NCBI GenBank assembly: GCA_013398175.1
Contig: VZRZ01003844.1
Location: 386,731 to 450,730 of the forward strand
DNA from: Climacteris rufus
Taxonomy: Eukaryota > Chordata > Aves > Passeriformes > Climacteridae
Length of the DNA stretch: 64,000 nt
Reading direction: 5' to 3'
Shown: piece by piece, positions 1 through 14,124 of the stretch
Position numbering within the stretch: position 1 is the first letter of the stretch
How the letters are laid out: each line of letters starts with the position of its first letter
The notes under the pieces: generated by a model
What the model was told of the DNA's origin: nothing
What the model saw: the letters and a program-made list of their open reading frames with translations, nothing else
Databases searched by the model: none
Made by a program: the position numbers and the translations under genes

Positions 1-3000
1 AACAAGTAGAAGTTAGAGAAGAATAGTGCAAAAACCATTAAAGCTGTAGCTGTATCATTTATAAGGATGACGTAGCCTGAAGAAAGATTGTTTTAAGAGG
101 GTGACCCCAGAACTAGACTTATATAGAATTAACAAACAAGCAAGTGTAATCTATTGTTTATGACAGGTAACAAATCGACAGCCTTGGCAACAGAGTTGTT
201 TATCCCTGGACCATGCCCAGCATGAAAAACACCACCAGCAATAAACCTCTGCCCACTTCAAACAGAGCTGTCCACAGTCCCAATGTGAAAGGATCACATT
301 TGAAAACAGATAGCATCACTCTGTCTCCATGGTCCTTCTTTCTTGGATACTTATCAACTGATTATCAAGCTTACTGATTCAAAATTATAGTCTCTCCACA
401 TACTCTCCGTTGCCACTGAAGTCCAAATCTGGACTTAAATTATCTTATTCTTCTGTCCTTAAGCTTACCACTAAATGTTTGGATTCATCATATGGGAAAT
501 TCCAAATTGACAGGGACAAATACCAAACAGCTTCTGTACCATAAGCAGAGATACATACAACTCTTCTTCTTCTGTGACATTTTCTTTTTGTAGGTCCCTT
601 AGCTGTCCCATCTTTGAGGTCTCCTTTGCTTAGAGCTGTCTTTGTAACAGGTGTGCCAAACTTTTGTCTTTCCCATGTTTTCCTTTGAACATTCCTCATG
701 AAACTGTTGTCTTGGGGTTTCTTCTTATCCTTTGGAGTTTTACTTGTCATTTAACAGCTCCATGGACACTTTTTCACATACTTCTTTGTAAGAACTCCTG
801 GCCATGGTCAGCTGATAACTGGGAGGCTCTGTATCAGGAAAACAGAGAGACAGTAGATCTGTGAAGAGTTATTCTGTTCAACAAAACAGCCCTTGAGGAA
901 AAAAAAATGGTAAGTTGCTTCTCTACTCCCACACACTCCCAGTGTATCCCAAATATGCCAAAATAAGTGAGAAACACATGCTGCTCTCATTCTGCAGAGC
1001 AATCAAGGTAGGGCTCTTGAACCTCTGAGAGGCCACAGAGCAGATATACACAGAAACATAAAAATTTCTGAACAAGTTAAGCTAATTCCAGCATGTTCTC
1101 AGTTTCTCCTGTGCCTCCTTCAAAGTAGGTTCAGTTGCTGCAGGAAACTGTAGTCACATGAACTGATAGATGGCAGATTAAATCAAAACCACATCACCTT
1201 TCAAAAATGTTGCCCTTAACATTACCACTATAAAGTCCTTCCACTGATAACAAATTCTCACTTTTTAATAGCCTCTGGCTTTTGTTCATTTTTGGGTCAT
1301 ATTTACAAGCAGTCTCAATGTTTCTGAACAACTGCCAGTCCAAAATTTCCTTTTCCTTTCTATTTTGGTTGTGTAAGAGTATTTCATATGTTTGGCTCAT
1401 TAACTTTATGCTGTCTTGGAAGTGAAGGCAAAAGCTCTGCTTCTAGGCATAATTTGCATGTAGCTGACAGCAGCAACTCATCAGGTTCTTGGACCTTAAT
1501 ATATATAAGAATCTGAGCTTCCATTTAATTTCTAAATCAAGTAAATCTTCAAAGCTTTTTCAGACAGAATTTTCTAAAAAAAAGTTTTATTAGTTAAAAT
1601 ATTATAATTCTCAAGGTATCACTGCATTATGTAGGATATAAATGGGGCTATATGTATCTAAAATCATAAAAGCCTCATTGCTGTAAGGTAACCTGGGACA
1701 GAATAACATGAACAGTCTCATACACACATATTCACCCTTTGATATCAGTTCTCAAAGTTTGCCTGGGGGAAAGTCTGGGATTTCTCATTTGTAAGATATT
1801 TCTATGAAGACAATTTTAAAATTCTATACTTAATGAACATTTAAAATTACATGGGTTAGTGTATTAATCTTATACTATTCTTTTGTATTTTATATAAGCA
1901 ATCTTTCTTTGCCAACAAGGTTGAAATCACCTCAAACAGATTTAAACTTTCCAGATAGAACATTAAACATAGAGAGAGAGAGAAAAAAAACTTAATCAGA
2001 ACTTTTTCTGAAAAATTCTGAACCTGAATTTTTTCCCCTGTGAGGACATAACTGGATTTGTAATGGCCAGTCACAAACCCCATTGTTAAAATTATTAATA
2101 CTCTTATGTTTAGCCTGTTGCTTTATTTTATTTAAAGAAAACAATATAAATAACAAATAAGCTACTAATAAATTTCAGTTTGAAAGAAGCTGAAACTAAT
2201 ATATGTTGAATTTTTAAGTTCTGTAAGGCCTTTTTACTAAGCAGCTAAAAAGTCTCAAACAACTGATTTACAGATACTCTTTTTATCAAATATATATTTA
2301 GAAAATGTTTGCATCAATTTATAATATAATTTATTTTATGAAATCTAGAACAGGAATTTTTCTGATCTTGCAGTTTATTCTTTACTTCAGTCTATAATCT
2401 GAAATGACATTCCTCTTCTATTGTAATTTGCTTAAAAGGAAACAAACTGAACTTTCAGGAAACAGCATGACAGTTCTTTGGGAGGACAAAAGTAAAAAGA
2501 TGGAAATGCAACTTAAGGCACCATAATTAGTTGCTGGAATTAAATTAATTAACATCTGGCTGGCATTGGCCACTACTGACATTATGTTGGAATCATGTTA
2601 TGTGATAAGTAACAGCAAAAGAAAGAATTTCTAGAAGAATGAAGATCTATTTTTCTGGGCCTGTTCCTACCAACCAGAAGCATAGGAAGAAAACTACACA
2701 AAGTACTGTAATTGTTTCTCTCTTGAATGATATCTCCTTTTTCTTTTCCTACTGTTTTTCTGAGTCAATAAAAGTTCTTAAAACCAAACCAAATATACTC
2801 TGTAGTCATGTTTTTGTTTCCACTATACATTCCCATGCACATCCAATAACACTAGTGCAATTAAAGTTTCACTTGATGCTCAAATAAGCAGTCATTGGAT
2901 GTGTTTTTGGTGTTTTGAGGACCATGGTCTTGATTTGAAATAAAGTTGTAAAATCCAGTAACTGTTTTCTCAGTATATGCAGTTTCCCCATATTTCAGCC

Positions 3001-6000
3001 ATCTTTCCAAGAGAGTTTCCCATATTAGGGAGAACCAAATACTGCTATATTGTACACTGTGCTAATAGAACTGAAGCTATTGTCATTGCAGAAACTTCGT
3101 TTGTTTAATAAATGAATGTCATATTTTTCTCCATGTCTCACTCTTTGTGATTTATTTGTACATTATTTGTGGTAATCTTTCAAGTGAAGCTTTCCCTGCT
3201 AGTTCATACGCTAACCTTTCAGAAATCTAAGCTCAGCAATGAAAACAAAAGAAAGTTAACCTGATGAAAGGAAGCTGTTCATCACAGAAGCACATATTTT
3301 TCTGTTTTACTGATTCAAATCAGTCCTTAAAGCCATCCAGATGCTACAGTTTCAGAGGAGCACTAAAGTACAAAGCACTCCAGAGCATTTACAGTCCAAG
3401 AGTGATTAAAGTCCAAGAGTGGTTAAATGTAAAGGAGGTGGAGCATGTAACAGCTGAATTAGTGGGGTTTTTTTAAATGTGAATGGGTCAAACTCTGAAC
3501 CCTACCAAGCTGTGTTTGTGTGTTCCTGTTTTTCCTTAAGTAGCTGTACTATGGTTATAAATTCATTCTAATTATGCTTTCTGCTTGGTAGCATGCCAAA
3601 TGGTCTCTCTTCATCTGACCTGCACTGTTCCTGTTTCCTTCTGTTCTGCCTCAGTAACTTCAGAACCTGCTATCCAGGTACACACAATAGCAGATGCATA
3701 TAACTACACCCTTTGCAGAAAAACTTCTGTCTCCAAGGTAAAAATAGAACAGATTGATGGGATCAGTATTAAACTGGTTCCCTTTAATGAGTTAAAGACT
3801 CCCATCTGTTCCATATACTAATGTGGTTCAAGTCTGCAAGGGAAGAAAAAAGATCAATATAAATTTATGGGCTCTTCATAAGCATTAAATTAAGAGCAAA
3901 AAAATGCAGAGTTGTGAGACAGAGATGCTCATGATCCTCCACTGAGGCTTATAAAGCTAACTGAGCACAAAATTATGTAATTATGGTGTTCAATAAGACT
4001 TCTAGGGTAAAGTATCTAGAGGATAAAAAAAAGATGTTTGCTACAGCTCTGACGATTAAAAAAGCCATTTCAAAAGAAATCTGTACCCTCAGTCTATCTG
4101 CTTAGTATCAGCTATCCCCTCAGTCTCTCCCTTTCTGCTTTTCCAGTTTCTCATTTTAATGTTCAACATTTCTAACTCCCCCATCAATTCCCTGCCCCTG
4201 TGTGGTTCCCCAGATCTTTATTCATCAAGGTATAATTTTTTGGTACACAAAGGTTTGTTATTTTCCTCTTTGGACCTTTAGACCTCTTTCAGAGATGCTT
4301 TTAAAGTCTTAATGATTTACCATCTTCTCCAGCTGTGAAGTCAGACAATTCCTTCTGAACTGTAAAGTACAAATGGTAGGCATTGAGTCTATTGACATGT
4401 AAAAAAAAAAATCAAACAGACAAACTAAAAAAGGCTTCAGTTTTTGCAAGCAAGCGTGCTGGCCCAGATGCATCCCAAAATTCAAGTCCTCACCCTTTGC
4501 TGTTTCATCCAAGACTAGGAGCTGTCTAGCCAGTCTGGTGGTTGTCCTAGACAACAGCCACAGAGGCTCTTTCTCTTCACCCAGTGGATTTTGCAGAGGG
4601 TTTTTAGTGAAGTGATCTGTTTCCAGGAGCCAAATCTTTTAATCAGAGCTTTTCCTAGGAGATAGGATACATAAGCCTGAATTTTGTCAGGTTTGAAGGG
4701 GAATTGCTCAAAAGACAGAAATCCTGCCATATCTTAGCAAATTCTTCAATCACTGGCAGTTTAAGTAAAAATAAACAAGATACCAATTTCTTGTATGTTA
4801 TATAAAAAAAAAATGTAGTCATGGCTGCATTTTAAAAATGTCTGTGAGAACATGGTATGAGATAAATTAAAAGGCTTATGAAATCAAGGCTTTGGAGGGA
4901 TATAGGCAGAAGAAAGACTCTTTTCCACCTCCCAGATGGTCACCTGTGAAGTCTCTATCCTGCTGAGCCCAGGCAGTACTACAGACATGAAGAATTGTCA
5001 GTCAACACAGTAGCCATGGCAGATCACTAGGTAGTGGAACAGGATTTTCTGGATCTAAATGCCTTCTCAATCTCCCTCTACTCAGCAAAAAAAAAGTTTG
5101 CTGTACTGCAATAGTCTTTATTCGTAATGAGTCAGAAGAACTGTTATGAATATAGCTTCAAGTATTCTTCCTAGGTGTCAGGGGCATAAATAGAATTTTA
5201 AATCTTAATACATATAAATAGAATGTTTTCCTTGTTTTTACCAAACCACATAACTCTCAACACAAAGTTGAAATTTGAATGAATTACATTTCATGTGTAA
5301 TCACAGCAACAAACTCGGACGAAAACATTGCCTTGTGGTGATCATGTAAGTTTAGAGAGGGGCTTCATTTTCTGTTTCTCAGTGAGTTGCTGATAAATAG
5401 CACTAGTCTTTACTGCAGTCTAGTTAGCTTTGACACAGAAAAGTAATGCAGAGATTAAAATCACCACTGAAAGTAAGCATCAAGTGTGCAACTACAACTT
5501 GGAAACTAAGGAAGGCAGCTTCTCTAAATTAGAAACAAAACAATGCTTAGTTGTAATTTTTTGCAATTTGGTCAATTTTTAAAGTTGGTTCTGCCTACAG
5601 AGGTAGCAGAATGGCTGTGGCTTCATTTGTAACAAGACTTTTTTAACGTTTGGGGCTTTTCAATTGAATTAATTTATTTTCTCCCTATCTGCTTTGCAAG
5701 AAAGTACCAGGGACCTTTATCTATTCTTCCATGTTTTCAGATTGCAGAGAAAAAAATTATATGTATAGCTCCAGTGATATCCCTAGATTTACCTCTGCAA
5801 ACAATCTGCATTACCTGCACTGAAATTAGACTAGGAATTCACAGAGAGGGTGGAAAAAGTAACACAAAACCTCTAAGGTCATAAGAAAAACACTGCTGAA
5901 AAGCCTCACTGTTCAGAAGTCTTTCATCATTTCAGATGCTCCACATGGGTGAGGTTCAGTCTGGCTAAAAATCACCATTACTTATATGAGAAGAAGCTTT

Positions 6001-7384
6001 ATCAACATTTCCCTAGTGCACCCTAATATCTCATGGTTATAAGCAGTCTAATGTTTTTCTGCTGCTAAAAACAATGAGTGAATGAGCCCTGGTGATCAGA
6101 GGCAGAGGGAAGAGTGGAAAGTTTCCATATGCTCTTTTGAGCCATTACATGTTTCAGTTTTTCCACTACGAATAATGACTCAGAGCCAAAGGAGATAACT
6201 GCAAAATACAACATCAAATCAAATTACAAGGTGAACATAATTTATTTCTGGGTATGGACATAATTCCTATGTTCTGGTTTAGTGGGAAGCTCTGTGAATC
6301 AAGGAATTCAGACTCTGCATTGAGATGTATTTACAAACTTGAGTAAGTTTTGATATTTAGAGATCTTTGACCCAGTTCAGTAAAGCTTGTCCATATGTTT
6401 ACTTACCTCTATAAAATTAGAAAACTATTATCTCTCTCCTTGCCATCATTCCACATCAGTTCTGACAATGTTGTTCCCATAGCTGAGATCCTCAGTCCCT
6501 GTTCAGATCTCTCAGCTGGGCCAAGACTTGAGCTAAGACCTTGAGTCAGGTTCGCAGGCTGCATACCAACCCAGCAGAGAAGCTCTGAGTGCTGCATCCA
6601 AGCAGGCTCTTCCTGAAAGCATCACAGCCCATTCCAACCTGTTTTAAAGTCTTCCTCCTTCCAGACTGTTGTATATGCATGCATCTACCACCATGTCTTG
6701 TTGAGGTTTAGGAGTGTTCTGACTCCTTCTGTTAGGTCTTGTCACCCCATCACAAATGATGAATAATAACAGAGGTACAAGGTGTTAAACAAGCTGGTTT
6801 GCACACAGGCTTCAGAGTGCTGTACAGACTAGCTTGGACCTTGGCTGCCTGGTTCTCTTGTGCCTCCACCTGTGCTTCCTCCCCATTCCCTCTCACCAGA
6901 GCTGGACTAAGCACTCTGAAAAGTCCTTTCACTACAGTTTGCTTCTTTACCCCTTCCCAGCCTCAAGTGGCAGTGATCTTCCTTTTCCTCATGAAGCCAT
7001 CAGAGCAGAGCTGGTGAGCAAGCAGGGTCATAGGGGAATGTATGGGTGGGTGAGAGGGACAGCTAATGTGAATACAGCAATTCCCATGCTTCAGGAAGAT
7101 GGACAAACTCCTGCTGTTATTCTGCTCCACCATGGGGTGAAGTTTCTGTCAGGAAGTGGCTATGGCCACTCTCATGATCCAAATCAGATAGAGGAGAGAC
7201 TGAGACCACTAAAACAGGAGAGATTCCTGTCCCAAATCATGTACCTGAAACTGTGCAGATTCCTTTGCTAAAAGGTCTAATAATACTGAAATACTAACCA
7301 GTGTGTGATAATACCATTCTCAGCATAGTCAATGATGCTGACAAGATCCCTCTTCACTAAAGCAGGACATATTTAAATATCTTA
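1..7384. other. Intergenic sequence, no recognised gene
   Basis: AT-rich sequence with no open reading frame I can tie to a known protein. Two minus-strand stretches, 1226-1414 and 469-828, have exon-like borders and are discussed as a finding. A 17-base tandem duplication lies at 3394-3427. An open frame of about 145 codons at 6834-7271 on + has no recognisable domain or splice context. No recognisable recent transposon is visible here. Confidence 0.5.
3394..3427. repeat. Short tandem duplication, 17-base unit
   Basis: The unit gtccaagagtgattaaa is followed directly by a second copy that differs at one base (gtccaagagtggttaaa). This is read straight from the sequence and looks like a simple local duplication. 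Confidence 0.8.
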
Positions 7385-8265
7385 TCAATCCTTGATTCAG
7401 AAGGAACCATTGATCTTTTAGTCTAAGCCCTGGAACTAGAACTTCACCTAATGTACTCCATATTATACCTGAACTTTGGCTGAATCTGAATCAAGTTTTT
7501 CAGAAGTATGTCCAGACAGGTTTCTTAAAATTCTAGCAGTGGGAGTACACCGCATCTACCTTGAATTGCTCCCGTAGATAGGCATATTCACCATTTAAAA
7601 TATTTGCAATTGTTTAAAAATTTTATTTGCCTAGCAAAAATCCTAGTCCTGAGTTTTCTGTTATTGCATTAATGAGCTGTTGGGTTTTCAAAGCTTTTCC
7701 TACATGTAGGTATCTGAGGGCAATGAGAAAGTCACATCTGCTACTTGAATAATTTAAGGTAATTGGTTCATGCTTCTACCTGTTTTCCAGACTACAGATT
7801 AGACTCTTTCAAAACTTGTTCAGTTTTTCCAAAGAATTCTCAAAATTAGGGCCTCAGAGCTGAAGTGTTCCAGTGATGGCCCTGCTGACGGTGACACAGA
7901 CAGCCCTGCCTCTCCTCCTACCTGTGCCTTTACCAATACCTTCCATTAGCTCTTTGGCTACTTACCTCAGTGGAAATGCCTATCCCGCTAGTTGTACCTT
8001 CCTCTTGAGACCTTTTCAATGTCAGCATAACAGTGTCTTATCTCAAAAGTGGGACTTACATTCATTGTTTTTCAAAATTCGGTTGTTTTCAAAGGCCCAT
8101 GACTCAGATCTACCCACTTATAGAATAATCCAACTCATTCCATATGACTAGCTTGTCCCTCTCTTTATTTGCTTACCCAGTAGCTTGAGGTCACCTGCAA
8201 ATTTTGCAAGCAATGATTTTTTATTTTCTCCCAGTTGATTGATACAGGTATTAATAATGCCTTTA
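7385..8265 (-). mobile_element. Old, decayed CR1-type LINE fragment
   Basis: The + strand reads like the complement of old amniote CR1 copies. It has a block around 7400-7560 resembling the region after the reverse transcriptase, and a stretch near 7700-7740 containing ccta-catgtaggtat and a 'gaaagtcac' word typical of these copies. Around 8190-8260 the minus strand can be read as a degenerate reverse transcriptase active-site neighbourhood, in which the usual F-A-D-D reads F-A-G-D. The copy has many stops and frameshifts and no usable open frame. It may be more than one fragment, because 7800-8180 is poorly matched. The assignment comes from word recognition, not alignment, and the ends are approximate. 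Confidence 0.5.
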
Positions 8266-11200
8266 ATTTACTCACAACGTATGTGTTTGATAAGACAAAG
8301 CACATTTACAGAGATTTGCAGGAAGAAAGACTGAAATTTGCCTATAATCCAAACAAGCATTTTGATGTTCAGTGCACAAGAGAGAGGACCAACCCAGATT
8401 AAAGCACACCTTTTTTGCTTTTACTCTGTACAGATCATCCAATTAGACAACACAACCTTTTACATTCCCAGTCCCTCCACCTCCCACGCACAACTCCTCT
8501 ACAACAATCCCTCATTCAGAAATAGCTTTTTGTCTTACAAGCTATATCTTCTTTATTTAAGTGGGAAAATGCCCATTTCAAAGCAGCAATTCAATCTGAT
8601 CTTCTCTAAACACAATGGAAACTTTCCAGATAGTGCATTAGATGCAGGATGAGATTCATGTGATCCTTTTCTCTTTATTGTAATTTTCCAAATGTATATT
8701 TATGAAATGTGTACTAAATTTCAAGGTTGATAGTTTAAGCAGGACAATTTTAATATCTCTGATCCCAGACAGAGGTCCTGATGAGACTTTCACAAGTTTA
8801 AAGCAGGAAAAATATACAGGCAACTTCAAAGTCAGCTAATCTGTCATTTTCACTGTTGTGTAAACAGCCTTTCTCACTTACTGTGAGAAAGCTTCAAAAG
8901 CAGTTGATTAGATCAAACAGATCAGCTCTAGAAGCAACAAGAGATTGCCACCTTTCACTCGCACACTCCCACAGCTAACCATGCTGACCACTGAAAGGCA
9001 GCCCAAAAGCAATTAGCCCAAAAGTGATCAGCCCTTGAAAAAAATCATCTTTCAGTCTACCACCCTCCACATTTGTCCATGGGGCAAGGCAGCCTCTAAT
9101 GGGTTATCCTGAAAGTAAAACAAAAACATGGCAATGATTCAGGCCTGCTGATGCAGAAACACATGGTTCTTTCCTGAAGGGAGAAACCAGACTCCAAGCT
9201 TATAAAACAAGCAAGCTGCTTCTCTCATGGGCTCGCAGAAAGAGAAATAGGGGGATCAAAAAAATCTCAGCAGATGTTCAGTGCCACTAAGAGATAAATC
9301 ATGAGACCCTAGGAGTATATTCTGCTAGGAGAATATACTCTGCACTACACAGCAGAATCACAGTACACTACTATTCACCATGGAAAGAAATCAGCTAGTC
9401 CATCAAAAGCCAGAACAGTTCTGTATTTTATTCCCCTTCCCTGAGCTGAAAGTATTCAAAACACTCTCTTTACCCTGTCCAAGTTTTGCATCAATATTCA
9501 CAAATTACCTGAGGAAAAATGTGAACAGTTATAGAGATGTTTTAAGTAAATAGTGAAATGAATCCTTGCACTGAGTGGCAGGGAAGTTGGAATGAAGACA
9601 GAACACAAAACTTACTAGAATACTGGCAAACAGAAGGAAATAATTATGATTAAGCAGTGAGAAAGACTCCCAGTAGCACACATAGTAATAAAACCATTTA
9701 CAGATTACTAAGAAAACATTCCCCGACCATAATTGAGGGCATCTGTCATTTTGTGGGTGCAAAATTTGGAATATTTGCAGCAAAACCTTAAAGGGGCAGA
9801 GTTCAATCTCTTTCCAGTTGAATGTGGTCTCAAAGTACCACATGTTCCTGTAATAAGCTGCTGGGAAAGCAAAAAACACGTTGCAAGCTTGCTCTTTTCC
9901 AAGAAAAAGAATGTTTCATTCATGTCTGGTAGCTCTCTATTTTGAAATTCTATATTTAAAGTAAATAATTCATATACATTTTGTTTGTCTTGTATTTCTG
10001 CTCTCCTGGCACTTACTATAGATTTGTATTTTGAGTGAAAAGTGGGAGTTGGGCTTGCATACGTTTATGCTTATTGCTTTACACAGGCTTCTCTCTGTGA
10101 TACATGATAGCTCTAGTGTTAGTAGACTTACATTGTTATCACACCTACACCCAGAAAGGCTAGTAAATTGCCATGTTTTGTGCGAAAAAAAGGGTTAAAT
10201 CTACTCATTACCCTACAGAGAAGGAGATATAATTTATCATCTGGCATACAGTTGTGTTGCTAGGATCACTAGCTGTTTTAAACATAAAGCAAACAGTTTC
10301 ACTCTTGGCACATATTCCTCCATTTCTCCTAAAGATATTTTTTTTTTTTATAAATCAGAGTGGGAATTGTGGGAACTCCATTTGTGCATCGAGCATAGGA
10401 TTCCGTCAGACAACCTCATCTCCCTTACTTAACTTTGAGAAATCACCAGTGATTAAAAACCATTTTTGCCCAGAGATGTGGGAGCAGCTATTTAAAAACT
10501 CACTCTGGAGCAACCCAGTTTCCAGCACAAGTTTCTTTCTCAAAGGCATTGTGGCAATTCCAAGTGTTAGAGGTTTGAGCAGACACAGAAAAAAATTAAT
10601 TATTTTTTTCATTTATTAATCTGCCAGAGATGAGAAGTAATTTGTTGCATATCGTATAGCTGAGATTGTCGTCTCTCAACTGCTTTACCACAAACAGGTT
10701 GAAAGCAAGTTAAAGAAAGAAATGCATGCTAACAGAGAAATGCTTTAATCAGAGACTGTAAAACAAAACAGAATGCCAGATGAACCAGGTCTTGTTCATC
10801 TGTAAGGGCTGTAGTTACACCATTAGCTTTTCCAAACTACAATTTGTTCAGGGCAATGGGAAGTTTCATGTAAAAAAATCAATGTTTCAATCTAGCCCTA
10901 TAAACATCAGGTAGCATAGCCATCTACAGCATTCTGGCAGATTCAGGACAAGATGGATGAGATTCTTTCTTTGAAATTTGCGCTCTGAAAGCAGAAAAAT
11001 GACCAGAGGGCAGCACATTAAAAAGAGCGCAGTCTTAAAAAAAAAATTGTCTAGGATGATTAGAAAAGTCACTTTAGTTTTTGCTAATGCAAACTGATAG
11101 CCACTCCCTGGTGTAATTTGTATCATCCAAGATCAAAGAATCATCAAGTAAAGCAGCAACTGTGACAACCTCCACAGCAGAAATGTGCTGCCTGACAGAA

Positions 11201-13435
11201 ACACACCACTAAGGCAGCTCTTTGGAAGCAAATGTCAACCCTCTGGCTTCCAAGGTAATGGAAGTAACCATGGCCCTTCCTAAGGAACTGAGGCAGATCA
11301 TTATCTGATCAGGTAAAGACTGCAGGGTGGAGAGACGACGGCATTAATTTGAGTGTTTAAGCACTGACTGTCACTCCACCCTTACTGAAAGGTGAAAACC
11401 CCCATTGATTGCTTCAGGAGCACTGTGAGAGCTCTGGACATCACATTGTCTCACAGGTTCCCTGTGTGACATCCTTTGAGAATAATAACAAGGTGCAGGA
11501 AGTGTTAAGTGTCAGTTAAACTCATATGTATGTGGAAAAGAGTGTGATGATCCCACCTCCATCCATAGTCAAGGAGATAAACTGTTTGGTACTGTGATTG
11601 ACTTATCAAATCTTCTCAAAGAGAAATCCTTTTTTAAACTGTGATCCTTCCCATATGACTTTAAAATGATAGGTGATTCTCTGCCTATCCTCATTGTCTA
11701 TGTCCTATATAATTACTTCAGATTGATTTATATACAGGTAATGGATTACAACTCTGTAGCTACACTGCCCCTTCTATTTCTGTTTAATGTCTAAACATAT
11801 AATACAGTATGTTTTCAATTTGAGAATAAAAAAAGGCAGGAAAAAAGTTACTGCTGCTCAAAATGTATATCATATTACTGCATAATTTATAAGCAAACTA
11901 CAGATTCATTTATAAATGGCACTTTTCTGATACAAAACTACAACATATGACTCACAATTAAGTCATGTCTCATAGACATAACAGAAATGCTTAAATGCCT
12001 TCTCTTGTGCTCAGAAACGTGCTACAGTCATGATGCTCAGTGCACCAGCAATGTCATATAGTTTGCAGACAAACAAGAGCACTGTAGAGTGCCTGAAACA
12101 GCAGCTTTACCCTTTTCTCACTCTGGGAAATGGAAGGGGAGTCTTCCAAAATAACATTGCCCTCCAGGCTGATGGAGGTATGCAGAGGTCAATCCAAAAT
12201 AACCAACTTAGGGATGTTGCATCTTTTCATTTGGCCATGTCAGTCACTTACTTGAATACTTCATAAAGATATTGCCCAAAATCTGTTGTGACTGAAATCC
12301 ACATGTGGTTTAGAAGTCTGTGGGAATCCTGTGTAGGGATGAATAAGTAAAAAGTGGAGGTTTGACCCTTTATGGAGTAACAGAGTGTAGTGGAGATGAG
12401 TCAGCCTGTAAGGAACAGATACAACCCTGCATTCAAGGTCACTATAATGAAATTACAGTGTACATTTGAAAGTAATCAGAAGGCCACTGCAATGTTCATT
12501 TGGCACAAGATACTCTCTTATCAAAAGAATCAAACTTTGAGAGCCCTAAATAGACTTCTCACATTTCTGTGCAGTTCCAGTTTAATACTCTAAATTGCTC
12601 ATGCTTGCCCCACAAAGGCAAATGTAATAAAATAAATAAAGGTTATTCTGTAATGTAATTTACCAAAAAACAAGTTCCATAATAGCTCCTGGACTACAAG
12701 AGTATCCAAGTACACAGAGTATCTTCTGAACCTGCATGTGACTTTGAGTCACTGTCCTGATGTTAAAAACGGAAAAAAGAAATTCAAACTGATTTGTAAC
12801 TTAAATAAGAAATAGCACAAAAAGCATAATGCCTGCCTATCTATGGAAGCCTTTCACTAGACAATATTAGTAAATATGTGAGTGTATAGGGGCAGAAAAT
12901 ATACAAGTGTCTTGAAATTTTTTTACAAAGAGGCAATTCAGTACTAAGTAACTTCAACCTGCTAAATATGTTTATTTGTCATGATGCAAATACAGGAATT
13001 GTCATACCACTGGTAACTATAGGTCCATTTAGCACACAGCTTTTAAATTCAGCCTAAGATGTTTAGATGTACTTTCCAATCAGCTGCTGACATGCTGCAT
13101 GCTTTCAAGGCACCATCCACACCAGACTACACATACACAACACATTCAACACAAGCAATTGAACTTACTGCTTATGCTTCACATGCTGCCTAAAAAAGTG
13201 ACTTTTCAAGTAATCTGAAGACAGCATTATGGACAGTGTGATCCACTTACACAAGACCCTGATATGATAAAAATGAAATGCTCTCTGTAGCAGGGGACTA
13301 AAACTTCTGCAGCTTTCTACCCTGCACCTCAGTACCACCAGCAGCAATATCAATATCTAAGCTTCTCTCCTTTCACAGTCAGTGGACAGAAACAGAAACT
13401 CAGGACACATTTGTTCTTAAAGACAGCTCCTCAGA
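8266..13435. other. Intergenic sequence, no recognised gene
   Basis: Single-copy-looking AT-rich sequence. The open frames here (for example 9529-9879 on - and 10254-10619 on +) have no recognisable domain. A perfect 11-bp hairpin lies at 9313-9340. Nothing else structured is visible. Confidence 0.5.
9313..9340. repeat. Perfect inverted repeat, 11-bp arms, 6-base loop
   Basis: Arms gagtatattct and agaatatactc are exact reverse complements separated by gctagg. It could form a hairpin or small cruciform. No link to a transposon end is visible. Confidence 0.8.
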
Positions 13436-13522
13436 CTTTTCTCAGAGGTGAGCAGTGCCCAGCAAGAGGGTGGACTAGCTGACTTCCAGAAGTCCCTTCC
13501 AACCCATGTTTTTCTATAACTC
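13436..13522 (+). mobile_element. CR1 LINE 3' tail fragment
   Basis: The stretch gtggactagctgacttccag followed by aagtcccttccaaccca and a degraded tttctataact tail matches the 3' end of bird CR1 elements, where the final words are normally 'ttccaacc' and short ATTCTATG-like repeats. Only the extreme 3' end is present, which is the usual state of 5'-truncated CR1 copies. The left end is approximate. Confidence 0.65.
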
Positions 13523-14124
13523 CATCTCAAACCCATTTTCTCATCACAAAAGCATTCTGTTCCAGAAACACATAGCGAACTACTGCAGCTCCTCAGCCAA
13601 CACTAATGAAAGATGTGATGTCCTGATAATAAAATTAGATAAAAACTTTTTCCTTCTAGTAGGAGGCAGTATATCAGAAGCCATTAAGTCTTTCACAGTA
13701 GTAAAGGGTTGAATTGCTCCATCTATTGTGGGACATCACTTACACAAATATCTAGGTCTACAGAAGAATTTCCATATTGTGGCAACATTCTTCTAGACTG
13801 GACATTTAATGAGGAGCCAGGTGAGGAACACAGAACTTATATGCACATGCTGGTTATTTTTCTAAATATCCCAGATGCTACTTTCTTTTGAAGGACCAAT
13901 CTACTTCCTGCATAGGAGTTGTAATAATTAAGCCTGTAAATTTGAACTAGAACTGCATAAGATAAACATCAGCCTGATTCAATCTTCTCAAATCTAAAAC
14001 AGATGACTTATCTCATCTACACCTCAACTATGTAAGTCTAAGTGAGTCATCCTCAGCTCCTTATGCTTTAAGTAACAAGAGAGGCACAAGGAAATGGTGG
14101 CTTATCACAAATACTTTTGTTACT
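13523..14124. other. Intergenic sequence, nothing recognised
   Basis: About 600 bases between a CR1 tail and a solo LTR. I see no gene, repeat or structured element in it. Confidence 0.5.

Noticed and set aside
6834..7271. 145-codon open frame on +
   Set aside because: No recognisable domain, a low-complexity start and no splice or promoter context. It is within the chance range for 64 kb in six frames.
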